A stretch of DNA of 64,000 nt from Pseudomonadota bacterium (GTDB taxonomy: Bacteria; Pseudomonadota; Alphaproteobacteria; Rhizobiales; Xanthobacteraceae): assembly GCA_003576765.1 (NCBI GenBank), contig QEVP01000023.1, positions 1-64,000 on the forward strand. The letters run 5' to 3'. The translations under genes were made by a program, and so were the position numbers. Under the pieces are notes generated by a model. That model saw nothing but the letters and a program-made list of their open reading frames with translations. It searched no databases and was not told the DNA's origin. This document shows, piece by piece, positions 50,170 to 58,530 of the stretch (position 1 is the first letter of the stretch; the number at the start of each line of letters is the position of its first letter).

Positions 50170-52541
50170 ACGCCCTCCGCGACGGTCTGCGCCGAGGCGC
50201 GCTGCCGCGCGGCACGGATCGCTTCGAGCACGCGGCGCGGCGTCATCGGCGACTGGTACAGCTCGGCGCCGAGCGGCCGCAGCGCATCGTTGACGGCATT
50301 GCCGATCGCGGCCGGCGGCGCGATGGCGCCGCCCTCGCCGATGCCCTTGACGCCGAACTCGGTGTAGGGCGACAGCGTCTCCATGTGATCGATCGCCGGC
50401 GCCGGCACCTCGGTCGGCCCGGGCAGCATGTAATCGGCAAGGGTGGAGGCGAGCGGCTGGCCGGAGGAGTCGTAGTTCATCTCCTCGTAGAGCGCGGTGC
50501 CAATTCCCTGCGCCAGGCCGCCATAGACCTGGCCATCGACGACCATCGGGTTGATGAGCTTGCCGCCGTCCTCGACGATGACGTAGTTCAACAGTTCGAT
50601 ATCGCCGGCCTCGGGATCGACCGCGACAACGACGGCATGGGCGGCGTAGCTGAACGTGCCGGAATCGCGCACCGGCTTGAAGCCGATGGTGGTCTCCAGG
50701 CCGCGCGGATCGATGCCGGCCGGCAGGTCCTGCGGGCGGCGATACCAGGTGTGGGCAATCTCCTCGATCGAGACCGAGCCGGTGGCGGTGACGACCTTGC
50801 CGTCCACCAGATTGACGTCATCGCTTCCTGCCTGCAGCAGATGCGAGCCGATGCCCTTGACCAGCTTCGCGATCTCGCGCGAGGCGGTGGCCACCGCGCC
50901 GCCGGCCATCACCGCACAGCGCGAGCCCCAGCTTCCGGTCGAATACGGTGTGTATTCGGTGTCGCCGTGAACCACCTTGATGCGATCGACGGGAATGCCG
51001 AGAATCTCGTTGGCGACCTGCGCCAGCGTGGTTTCCATGCCCTGACCGTGGGAATGGACACCGACGCGGATCTCCAGTCCCCCGTCCGGGGTGACGCGCA
51101 GCGTCGCCTGCTCGTGACCCGGCACCATCGGAATGCCCCAGCCGGCATAGACCGACGTGCCGTGGGCGGCCTGCTCGCAATAGATGGAATGGCCGACGCC
51201 GATCAGCCGCCCGTCCGGTTCGCCGCGCTGCTGTCGGGCACGGATCGCCGGCAGATCGATCGCCGCCATGGCGCGCCGCAGCGCCTCCGGGTAGTCGCCG
51301 CTGTCGAAGTGCTTGCGGGTGATGTTGTCGAACGGCATCTGCTCCGGCTGAACCAGATTCTTCAGCCGGACTTCATACGGCTCCATGCCCACTTCGCGGG
51401 CAATGGCGTCGATCATCAGCTCCATGGTGTAGCAGACGCCCGTGCGCGCCACGCCGCGATAGGGCAGGATCGGGCACTTGTTGGTGGCCGCCGACCACGT
51501 CTTGCAGCGGTAGGACGGAAAGTCGTAAGGCCCGGGCAGAATGCTGACCACCTGCGCCGCCTCGAGGCAGGCCGAGAACGGATACGACGAATAGGCGCCG
51601 GAATCGACGATGGCGGTGCAGTCGATGCCGCGCAGCCGGCCGTCGCGGTCGGCATAGGCGGTGATGTTGTAATAGTGCTCGCGGCAATTGGCGCTGGCGG
51701 TCAGAGCCTCGCGGCGATCCTCGAGCCAGCGCACCGGATGGCCACAGCGCATCGCCAGCCAGCCGAGGCAAACGTCCTCCGGCAGCAAAATGCCCTTGTA
51801 GCCAAAGCCGCCGCCGACATCCGGCGAGATGACGCGGACCTGGCGCTGCTGCAATCCCAGGCACTCGGCGATGCCGTTGCGCACGATGTGCGGCATCTGG
51901 CTGCCGGTATAGAGCACGAGCTGCTCCATGCGATGGTCCCACACCGCCACCGTGCCGCGCCCTTCCATCGGCGCCATCGACTGGCGCGCCGTCCTGATCG
52001 TGCGGGTGATCTTGACCGGGGCATCGAACGCCGCCTCGATGTTCACGTCCATCGCGCTTTCGAGGAAAACGTTGTCGCCCCAGTGCTCGTGCAGCAGCGG
52101 CGCGCCGGGCTCGAGCGCCTGCACCATGTCGTGGACCGCAGGCAGCTCCTCAAGGTCGAGCTCGACCATGGCGGCGAGGTCTTCGGCCTGCGCGCGGGTA
52201 TCGGCCACGCACATCGCCAGCAGTTCGCCAACCTGGCGCACCTTGTCGACTGCGAGCACCGGCTGTTCGGACACCTTGAACCCGGCCAGCGCGGTGATGG
52301 CGACGATCGGCTTGACGCCGTCGAGATCGGCCGCGGCAAAGATACGGCGGCCCCTTTCCGCCTCGGGAACGTGGACCGCGTGCACCTTCGCGTGCGCCAG
52401 CGGCGAGCGGACGAAAGCCACGTCCTTCAAGCCGGCCAGCTTGATGTCGCCGACGAACTGGCCGCGGCCACGCAGCAGACGGTCATCCTCCCTGCGCAGA
52501 ACCGACGCGCCGATCCCCTGAGACTTCGCCTCTCCCTTCAT
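50166..52541 (-). CDS. Molybdopterin large subunit of a xanthine-oxidase-family hydroxylase
   Basis: A 791-residue catalytic subunit binding molybdopterin-cytosine dinucleotide. Motifs are GGGFGYKG (243-250), PYRGVAR at 360-366 where true form I CO dehydrogenase has AYxCSFR, and the catalytic Glu in GIGEGGAIAP near the C terminus. The PYRGVAR loop is closer to form II or hydroxylases of organic substrates. It should hydroxylate a carbon of a ring or aldehyde using water. The substrate is unknown. It is first of the three subunit genes. Confidence 0.9.
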   Translation of the reverse strand: MKGEAKSQGIGASVLRREDDRLLRGRGQFVGDIKLAGLKDVAFVRSPLAHAKVHAVHVPEAERGRRIFAAADLDGVKPIVAITALAGFKVSEQPVLAVDKVRQVGELLAMCVADTRAQAEDLAAMVELDLEELPAVHDMVQALEPGAPLLHEHWGDNVFLESAMDVNIEAAFDAPVKITRTIRTARQSMAPMEGRGTVAVWDHRMEQLVLYTGSQMPHIVRNGIAECLGLQQRQVRVISPDVGGGFGYKGILLPEDVCLGWLAMRCGHPVRWLEDRREALTASANCREHYYNITAYADRDGRLRGIDCTAIVDSGAYSSYPFSACLEAAQVVSILPGPYDFPSYRCKTWSAATNKCPILPYRGVARTGVCYTMELMIDAIAREVGMEPYEVRLKNLVQPEQMPFDNITRKHFDSGDYPEALRRAMAAIDLPAIRARQQRGEPDGRLIGVGHSIYCEQAAHGTSVYAGWGIPMVPGHEQATLRVTPDGGLEIRVGVHSHGQGMETTLAQVANEILGIPVDRIKVVHGDTEYTPYSTGSWGSRCAVMAGGAVATASREIAKLVKGIGSHLLQAGSDDVNLVDGKVVTATGSVSIEEIAHTWYRRPQDLPAGIDPRGLETTIGFKPVRDSGTFSYAAHAVVVAVDPEAGDIELLNYVIVEDGGKLINPMVVDGQVYGGLAQGIGTALYEEMNYDSSGQPLASTLADYMLPGPTEVPAPAIDHMETLSPYTEFGVKGIGEGGAIAPPAAIGNAVNDALRPLGAELYQSPMTPRRVLEAIRAARQRASAQTVAEGV

Positions 52542-52662
52542 GTCCGTTCACGCCTCGAATCCATCGTCACGATCCTGCCGCTCGCACCGGGCACGATCGC
52601 ATTCGGTCCGGAGCAGTTCGTTCGGCCGACCGCGGCAGCGGCCCACCGAACCCGCGCACGTC

Positions 52663-53937
52663 TTACGCCTTGGCGCCGTTGCACCAGTCGTAGATGCTGA
52701 GCGCCATCACCTTGATCGAGGTGAGATAGTCGTCGATCGAGACATACTCGTCATTGGCGTGCATGATGGCCGTCGATCCCGGCCCGAAAATGACGGTCGG
52801 CGTATCGGCGTACTTGTTGAGGAAGCGGGTATCGGCTGCGCCCTGACGACCGCTGATGACGGGCTTTTTGCCGGTCACCTCGGTGTAGGTCCTGCTGACG
52901 ATATCCACGATCGGGTGGTCGACCGGGATTTCGGACGCTTCCGCATCATAGCCGACGAAGCGCACCACCGGCGGATGATCCTTCATCCAGGGGTCCTGCG
53001 CCGCGACCTCGGCAATCTTCTTCACCAGGCTCTGCTTGACGCCTTCGTGGTCCTCGCTTGGCACCGTTCCAATGCTGCCCTTGAGCACGGCGCTGGCCGG
53101 GAAGGCGCTCGGATAGTTGCCGGCCTGGAAGCTGCCGATGATGCAGGGCAGCGAGTCGATCGCGCTCGGATACAGCGGATGCTTCACGGTGGCGACGCGG
53201 TGATCCTCGAGCTCCTGCACCGCCTTGACGATCTTGTAGCCGAGCTCGATGGCGCTGACGCCGAGATAGCGCTGCTGGATGCCGGCCGGCTTGCCCTGCA
53301 CCTCGATCTCGAACCAGATGCGGCCGATGCAGGCCGGCTGCACGCCGAGATCGCTGGTCTCGCCCGAGATGCCGGCGTCGGCCTTGTAGCCGCGGATCAC
53401 GGTGTCAAGCGTGCCGTGGCCCGAGACCTCCTCGTCGATCACGATGTTGATGAGCACGTCGCCTTTCGGCGTCAGGCCGAGTTCCTTGAGGTACTGCACC
53501 GCGAGGACATGGCTGGCAACGCCGCTTTTCATGTCGCAGGAGCCGCGACCGTAGATGCGGCCGTTCTCGATCTTCGCCGACCACGGATCGTCACTCCAGC
53601 CCTCGCCGTTGCCGACCGGGATGACGTCGGTGTGGCCGTTGAGCAGCAGCGAGCGGCCGCCGCCGGTGCCTTTCAGCTTGGCGACGATGTTCGGCCGCCC
53701 TTCGTAGCCGCGCGCGACCGGACGGTAACCCGGATGCTTCTTGAGCTGCTCCCAGTCGGTCTCCCACATATCGACCTCGAGGCCGATCTTGCGCAGATAG
53801 TCCGACATATGGCGCTGGATCGCCGCTTCGTCACCGGTGACGCTGGGGATCGCCACCATGTCCTGCAGAAACTTGATGGCGTGGTCCTTCGACGCGTCCA
53901 CCTTGTCGAGGATCTTCTGCCGGTTCAGATCACTCAT
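52663..53937 (-). CDS. ArgE/DapE family M20 deacylase
   Basis: A 424-residue cytoplasmic zinc amidohydrolase. The metal site is shown by LLLNGHTDVIPVG (His, Asp), GRGSCDMKSG (bridging Asp) and VIDEEVSGHGTLD (general-base Glu pair). A lid/dimerisation domain lies about residues 205-320, and GPGSTAIMHANDEYVS has the last metal His. The family removes acyl or formyl groups from amino acids and related amides. Its place between the molybdenum hydroxylase and an LLM oxidoreductase suggests hydrolysis of a pathway amide rather than arginine synthesis. Confidence 0.88.
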   Translation of the reverse strand: MSDLNRQKILDKVDASKDHAIKFLQDMVAIPSVTGDEAAIQRHMSDYLRKIGLEVDMWETDWEQLKKHPGYRPVARGYEGRPNIVAKLKGTGGGRSLLLNGHTDVIPVGNGEGWSDDPWSAKIENGRIYGRGSCDMKSGVASHVLAVQYLKELGLTPKGDVLINIVIDEEVSGHGTLDTVIRGYKADAGISGETSDLGVQPACIGRIWFEIEVQGKPAGIQQRYLGVSAIELGYKIVKAVQELEDHRVATVKHPLYPSAIDSLPCIIGSFQAGNYPSAFPASAVLKGSIGTVPSEDHEGVKQSLVKKIAEVAAQDPWMKDHPPVVRFVGYDAEASEIPVDHPIVDIVSRTYTEVTGKKPVISGRQGAADTRFLNKYADTPTVIFGPGSTAIMHANDEYVSIDDYLTSIKVMALSIYDWCNGAKA

Positions 53938-53980
53938 CTTAAGCCTCTTCGCTCTTCACTTCGTTGGAACGGCGCGCCTG

Positions 53981-54079
53981 GAGCTTCGCCTCTCGATGGA
54001 ACCGGAAGCGAAGCTCTCGGGTTTTGTTCTGTCGCGTTTCGTCACGCGAACCGGTTCCCACTTCGCTTGAAAACGCTCC
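53981..54079. repeat. Intergenic hairpin and repeat-like element
   Basis: GAGCTTCGC (53981-53989) pairs with GCGAAGCTC (54008-54016). It is followed by a stretch (GTTTTGTTCTGTCGCG, ACGCGAACCGGTTCCC, CGCTTGAAAACGCTCC, about 54021-54079) that I recall as a dispersed extragenic sequence in related genomes. It fills the gap between the LLM gene and the deacylase gene; only one copy is in this window. Confidence 0.5.
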
Positions 54080-54084
54080 AGCCC

Positions 54085-55035
54085 TCACGCCTTCAGGCGC
54101 GGAATGATCTCGCGCGCGATGATCTCGACCTGCTCGGGCTGGTACTTGTAAGGAACGAAGATGATCTTCTGCACGCCAACGGCAAGATGCTCGCGCAACT
54201 GGGCGACGCATTCGTCCACCGAGCCCATGACGGCGCTCTCGCGGCTGCAATCGCTGTTCTCGGGGAAGTCCCACTCCTTGTTGAGCCAATCCACCATCTG
54301 GTCCTGGACCGCTTCACGCGACTTGCCGACCATGATCGGAAGCTGGGAGGCGTTCAGCAGCGTATCGGGATCCTTGCCGGCTTCCCGGGCGAAGTTGCGG
54401 ATTTTGTCCCACGACGCCTTGAAGTGTTCCGCGCGATAGAAATACGTCAGCCAGCCGTCACCGACCGTGGCGGCACGCTTCAGAACGCGATCGACATAGC
54501 CGCCGATCAGGATCGGCAGATGCTCCTGTGCCGGCTTCGGATACATCACAGCCTTGGAGAGCCTGTGATGGCGATACTCGCCAGACACCGACGGCTCCGA
54601 CCACAGCCGCCGCATGATTTCCAGATTTTCATCCATGATCTTGCCGCGCTGGTCGAACGGGATGCCCATCGCATCGAACTCGCGCTTGTACCAGCCCGAC
54701 GCCATGCCCATCAGCATGCGCCCTTCGGAAAGCTGGTCCATGCTGGAGAGCTGCTTGGCGAGCGCCACGGCATTGCGCAACGGCAGCACCAGGATGCCGG
54801 TGCCGAGCTTGATGCGCTTGGTGCGGGCGGCGACCGCGGTCAGCACCGTCAGCGAATCGATGATCGGAAAGTTCGGCTCGACACCGAGCAGCATATGGTC
54901 CCAGACCCACAGCGAATCATAGCCAAGCGCTTCGACGCGCTCGCCGTACTCGACAAGCTGACGGGCGTTCGGCATCTCGGGGTAGGCGGTGAAGTTGCGC
55001 GCGGCGATGCCGAACGTCTTCGTCAATGCGGTCAT
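54085..55035 (-). CDS. LLM-class flavin-dependent oxidoreductase (possibly F420-dependent)
   Basis: A 316-residue TIM-barrel oxidoreductase of the luciferase-like family. It has EYGERVEALGYDSLWVWDHML at the start and KLGTGILVLPLRNAVALAKQLSSMDQLSEGRM. The LPILIGGYVDRVLKRAATVGDGWL segment binds cofactor phosphate. Members use FMN plus oxygen (monooxygenases that open N-heterocycles) or F420 (dehydrogenases, reductases). Sequence alone does not settle which, but cofE-cofD in the same gene set favour F420. It follows the CoA-transferase genes by 23 nt. Confidence 0.87.
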   Translation of the reverse strand: MTALTKTFGIAARNFTAYPEMPNARQLVEYGERVEALGYDSLWVWDHMLLGVEPNFPIIDSLTVLTAVAARTKRIKLGTGILVLPLRNAVALAKQLSSMDQLSEGRMLMGMASGWYKREFDAMGIPFDQRGKIMDENLEIMRRLWSEPSVSGEYRHHRLSKAVMYPKPAQEHLPILIGGYVDRVLKRAATVGDGWLTYFYRAEHFKASWDKIRNFAREAGKDPDTLLNASQLPIMVGKSREAVQDQMVDWLNKEWDFPENSDCSRESAVMGSVDECVAQLREHLAVGVQKIIFVPYKYQPEQVEIIAREIIPRLKA

Positions 55036-55058
55036 GGGGCTTTTCTCCGGTAACAGAC

Positions 55059-55829
55059 TTATGCGGTGAAGAGACGATCGGGATCGATCAGCCTCAGCGT
55101 TTCAAGCTCATGGGTGGTCGGCGGCGCCGTGGTCTCGAGCCGCTCGTCGAACTCCAGCGTGAAGCCGGTGTTGTCCTGCACCTCCTCGCGGGTGACGCCG
55201 GGGTTGAGCGCCAGCACCTTCATGCGGCCGCTCTCCTCCCCGAAGCCGAACACCCCGAGTTCGGTGATGACGCGGAACACGCCGCCTCTCAGCAGCCCGG
55301 ACTCGGTGCGGCTCTTGCCGCCGCGGACGAAGCCCGGGCTGGTGATGAAATCCACCTTCTCCACGAAACGCCGCTTCTGATGCTTGATGGCAACGATGAT
55401 GTTGGTGAGGCTGGCGATGTCATTGCCGCCGCCGGTTCCCGGCAGCCGGACCTTCGGCGCCTGCGGGTCACCGATGAAGGAGGAATTGAGGTTGCCGAAC
55501 TGATCGATCTGGGCTCCGCCCATGAAGCCGACGTCAACATAACCCCGTTGCATCAGGAGCAGCACATCGGCGCTCCCCAGCACCATGTTCGAACGCTTGG
55601 CGCAGCGCTGATCGTTCGTCGACGGCGGCAGCTTGCCCGGCTCGACGAACGCTCCGACCACGCCGCCCTCGAACAGGATGGTCAGCGAGGGACAATGCAG
55701 CCGCTGCGCCAGCGTGGCCGCCAGCAGCGGCGTGCCGATACCGGCGAAGACGACCTGTCCGTCCTTGAGCTGACGCGCGCTCAGGACCGCCAGGATCTCA
55801 TTGGCAGTATAGCTGGGAGCATCAGTCAT
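55059..55829 (-). CDS. CoA-transferase beta subunit (glutaconate CoA-transferase-like)
   Basis: A 256-residue class I CoA-transferase subunit. It has YTANEILAVLSARQLKDGQVVFAGIGTPLLAATLAQRL and ILFEGGVVGAF, whose Glu lies where the catalytic Glu is expected. GYVDVGFMGGAQIDQFGNLNSS and LPGTGGGNDIASL are characteristic, and MKVLALNPGVTREEVQDNTGF is typical of the end. It overlaps the alpha gene by 8 nt. It would activate a carboxylic acid, or act as a hydrolase as in IpdAB. The substrate is unknown. Confidence 0.88.
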   Translation of the reverse strand: MTDAPSYTANEILAVLSARQLKDGQVVFAGIGTPLLAATLAQRLHCPSLTILFEGGVVGAFVEPGKLPPSTNDQRCAKRSNMVLGSADVLLLMQRGYVDVGFMGGAQIDQFGNLNSSFIGDPQAPKVRLPGTGGGNDIASLTNIIVAIKHQKRRFVEKVDFITSPGFVRGGKSRTESGLLRGGVFRVITELGVFGFGEESGRMKVLALNPGVTREEVQDNTGFTLEFDERLETTAPPTTHELETLRLIDPDRLFTA

Positions 55830-56787
55830 TATAGATGCTCCGGCCGTTGCGGCTCGCATCCAGAACCTCCTCCAGACCGACCAACGCCAGAAAATCCACC
55901 CACGACTTCGGGCCGTAGACGTACTTCTCAAGATACGCGCGCATGCCGTTCACCGGATCGGCGTTGACCTGCGCCACATAGTCTTCCATGTGCCCCAGCA
56001 TCGGCTCGTAGTGCCCGTAGCACTCATGAGGGGCGGAGCCATACGGCACCTCGACCACGGCATCGACGCAGAAGAACGGGATTTTGGTCTGGTCCGGCGC
56101 GCGGCGAATCTGATCGTTGGACACGATGCGCTCGGTGGTGAGAATGACGCGGTTGGCGGCCAGCGCCAGATCGATATCCATGAACTGAAGCCCGTCGATC
56201 TGGGCATTGCCATAGGCGTCGCAGCGCTGGACGTGGATCAGCGCCACGTCGGGGTTGAGTGCCGGAACCAGCAGCAGCTTTTCCCCGGTGAAAGGGCAGT
56301 CGATCTGCTTGGCCTCGGGGCGTATCGCAGCGATATCGGAGCCGAGCATCACGCGGGTCGGCAGGAACGGAACGCCCATGCCGCCGGCGCGATAGCGCAT
56401 GCCCATCGCGAGATGGCTCCACTCCTCGAAGTGCTTGCCGTCGGCTTCGACGCCGTGGCGCAGCACCTTCGAAAGGCCCCACAGGATGCCTTGCGCGAAC
56501 CAGCTGGTGACGATGTGATCGGCGGCTCCGGAGCCGAACAGCAGGTCGCCGTCGGTCGAGATGATACAGCGCGACACCGACAGGTTCTTGCGGCGCTGGC
56601 GGATCACTTCCCAGATCAACGCCATCGGCGTCCGCGACATCGTCGAGCCACCGAGCCCGACCTTCATGCCGTCCTGGACGAAGGACGCCGCCGCTTCGAG
56701 CGTCGTCACCTTTTCCCGCAGGCCGCGATCGCGGCGCGCCATATTGTCCCTGAGCTGCTTATAAGGCTCCACCTGAGCTTCGAGCAC
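55822..56787 (-). CDS. CoA-transferase alpha subunit (glutaconate CoA-transferase-like)
   Basis: A 321-residue partner of the beta subunit. It has KVTTLEAAASFVQDGMKVGLGGSTMSRTPMALIWEVIRQ and ISTDGDLLFGSGAADHIVTSW. LNPDVALIHVQRCDAYGNAQIDG is the core signature. I chose a GTG at 56787 because a strong Shine-Dalgarno (GGAGGGGAGG) sits about 5 nt before it. Alternatives are a TTG at 56844 without a ribosome site and an ATG at 56742. It is the first gene of the leftward set, next to the AT-rich operator region. Confidence 0.85.
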   Translation of the reverse strand: MLEAQVEPYKQLRDNMARRDRGLREKVTTLEAAASFVQDGMKVGLGGSTMSRTPMALIWEVIRQRRKNLSVSRCIISTDGDLLFGSGAADHIVTSWFAQGILWGLSKVLRHGVEADGKHFEEWSHLAMGMRYRAGGMGVPFLPTRVMLGSDIAAIRPEAKQIDCPFTGEKLLLVPALNPDVALIHVQRCDAYGNAQIDGLQFMDIDLALAANRVILTTERIVSNDQIRRAPDQTKIPFFCVDAVVEVPYGSAPHECYGHYEPMLGHMEDYVAQVNADPVNGMRAYLEKYVYGPKSWVDFLALVGLEEVLDASRNGRSIYND

Positions 56788-56860
56788 GGGGTCCTCCCCT
56801 CCTTCCTTGCGGCGACCGCCTTGAACCTTGGCGCTGAACGTCAACGGGCCGGGCTTTGAT

Positions 56861-57183
56861 TAATACTAACATACTAATATTAGTATTACCAGCCCACAAT
56901 TTGTTTCTGAGGCGCGAGCGATCCCCGGTCTCGATATCATCCCATTATTAGTATGATAAAATGATAATGCAAGACGGGGACTCTGCCGCGCCCGCCCTAT
57001 CCTCGCAGATCAACAGGGAATTCCAGATTCCCGCCGTGTGAGCAACCCCGCTTCGGGTTCAATGGCAGGCGTTTTGGGCGCACCTGGACCATCGCGGCAA
57101 TCGCCGACTTTCAACCGGCGCGGCGGTGCCCGCCACCAGTCAGGGTTGCGGTGATCTAGTAGTATTGTTATTAGTATAATAGA
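56861..57183. promoter_or_regulatory. Divergent control region with repeated ATTAGTAT sites
   Basis: Part of a 546-nt gap between divergent gene sets. It has a perfect 16-bp palindrome ATACTAATATTAGTAT at 56871-56886 with a further TAATACTAA half-site at 56861-56869. Single ATTAGTAT sites lie at 56947-56954 and 57170-57177. These AT-rich islands stand out from about 65% GC flanks. The last one overlaps a perfect TATAAT (57175-57180), a likely -10 for the rightward genes lacking a good -35. A regulator binding all three would control both directions. No regulator gene is next to it. Confidence 0.75.
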
Positions 57184-57333
57184 TTGACATCGCTATCGCC
57201 GTTTGTCAGGATCGCCCCCGGACATCGCTTACGTCCCATCGATGCGGCGACTGACCGACAGGCAGGCGTCCGCACCGAGACCGACAACCATGTCGCAGGC
57301 ACGCATAAAAATGCGGCCCGTTGGAGGAACGTC

Positions 57334-58470
57334 ATGGCCCGTCAGGAGGCCGCTTATCAGATCAAGGCCGCGGTCGTACGCGAGAAATCGGGACCGTTCG
57401 TCGTCGAACCTGTCGATCTGAGCGAACCGCGCGACGACGAGGTTCTTGTCGATATTGTCGCCACCGGTGTCTGCCACACCGATATCGGGGTCCGCGACCA
57501 GAGCTACCCGGTGCCGCTCCCGGCGGTGCTCGGCCATGAGGGCGCCGGCTTCGTTAGAAAGGTCGGGCGCAACGTCAGGAAAGTCGCGCCGGGCGACCGG
57601 GTGATCCTGACTTACGACTTCTGCGGTGTCTGCGAAAACTGCCAGCAGGGGCAGCCCGGTTTCTGCCGCGAGTTCTATGCGCGCAATCTCAGCGGCGCAC
57701 GTCCCGACGGCAGTTCTGCATTATCCATGAACGGCCGCGCGATCAGCAGTTGCTTCTTCTGTCAGTCGTCGTTCGCAGAAAAAGCGATCGCCTCCGAACG
57801 TAACGTCGTCAAGATTCCGTCCGACGTCCCGATCGAACTGATGGGACCGCTCGGCTGCGGCATCCAGACCGGAGCCGGCGCGGTCATCAATGCCCTGACG
57901 CCGCGGGCCGGCTCCAGCATCGCCGTGTTCGGTGCCGGCGCAGTCGGACTATCGGCCGTCATGGCGGCGAAGATCGTCGGCTGTACCACCATCATCGCCA
58001 TCGACATCAACGACAGCCGCCTCGCCCTTGCCCGCGAACTTGGCGCCACCCATGCCATCAACGGCAGCAAAGCCGACGCGGTGGCGGAAATCCAGGCCAT
58101 CACCAACGGCGGGGCGCGCTATTCGCTGGAATGTACCTCGGTGCCACGCGTATTCCGTCAGGCCGTCGATTGCCTGCAGATTCCCGGCACCTGCGGCCTG
58201 ATCGGCGCCGCGCCGCTGGGCGTCGAAGTCAGCTTCCAGATGAGCACGATCCTGTTCGGACGCACCATCCAGGGCATCATGCAGGGCGACTGCGTGCCCG
58301 ACGTCTTCGTGCCGAAGCTGATCGAATTCTGGCGCGCCGGCTTATTCCCGTTCGACAGGCTGACCAGGCTTTATCCCATCGCGCAGATCAACGATGCGAT
58401 TCACGCAGCCGAAACCGGCGCCGTGGTCAAGCCGATCGTCGTCTTTCGCAGCGCGAACGATCATGCCTGA
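57334..58470 (+). CDS. Zinc-dependent alcohol dehydrogenase (aryl-alcohol type)
   Basis: A 378-residue MDR-family dehydrogenase. The catalytic zinc site is GVCHTD and GHEGAG; the structural zinc site is DFCGVCENCQQGQPGFC with four Cys. The NAD Rossmann motif is VFGAGAVGLSAV, followed by an acidic residue (AIDIND) favouring NAD. It resembles benzyl/aryl-alcohol dehydrogenases more than ethanol enzymes. I chose the ATG at 57334, with GGAGGA 5 nt upstream, over the open frame from 57184 that begins in the operator region. It heads the rightward set. Confidence 0.9.
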   Translation: MARQEAAYQIKAAVVREKSGPFVVEPVDLSEPRDDEVLVDIVATGVCHTDIGVRDQSYPVPLPAVLGHEGAGFVRKVGRNVRKVAPGDRVILTYDFCGVCENCQQGQPGFCREFYARNLSGARPDGSSALSMNGRAISSCFFCQSSFAEKAIASERNVVKIPSDVPIELMGPLGCGIQTGAGAVINALTPRAGSSIAVFGAGAVGLSAVMAAKIVGCTTIIAIDINDSRLALARELGATHAINGSKADAVAEIQAITNGGARYSLECTSVPRVFRQAVDCLQIPGTCGLIGAAPLGVEVSFQMSTILFGRTIQGIMQGDCVPDVFVPKLIEFWRAGLFPFDRLTRLYPIAQINDAIHAAETGAVVKPIVVFRSANDHA

Positions 58471-58530
58471 CCCTCATGCGCGCGCTCTGCGAGCGTTTCC
58501 TACCGTCACCTGCCCGGATCTGGAGTCGCG

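Noticed and set aside
50166-52541. Calling the Mo-hydroxylase a carbon monoxide dehydrogenase
   Set aside because: The large subunit lacks the AYxCSFR loop with the Cys that binds copper in genuine CO dehydrogenase.
50385-55053. Long plus-strand open frames opposite the hydroxylase, deacylase and LLM genes
   Set aside because: Opposite strand has intact, motif-bearing genes with overlapping stops and starts; the plus frames have no recognisable domain.
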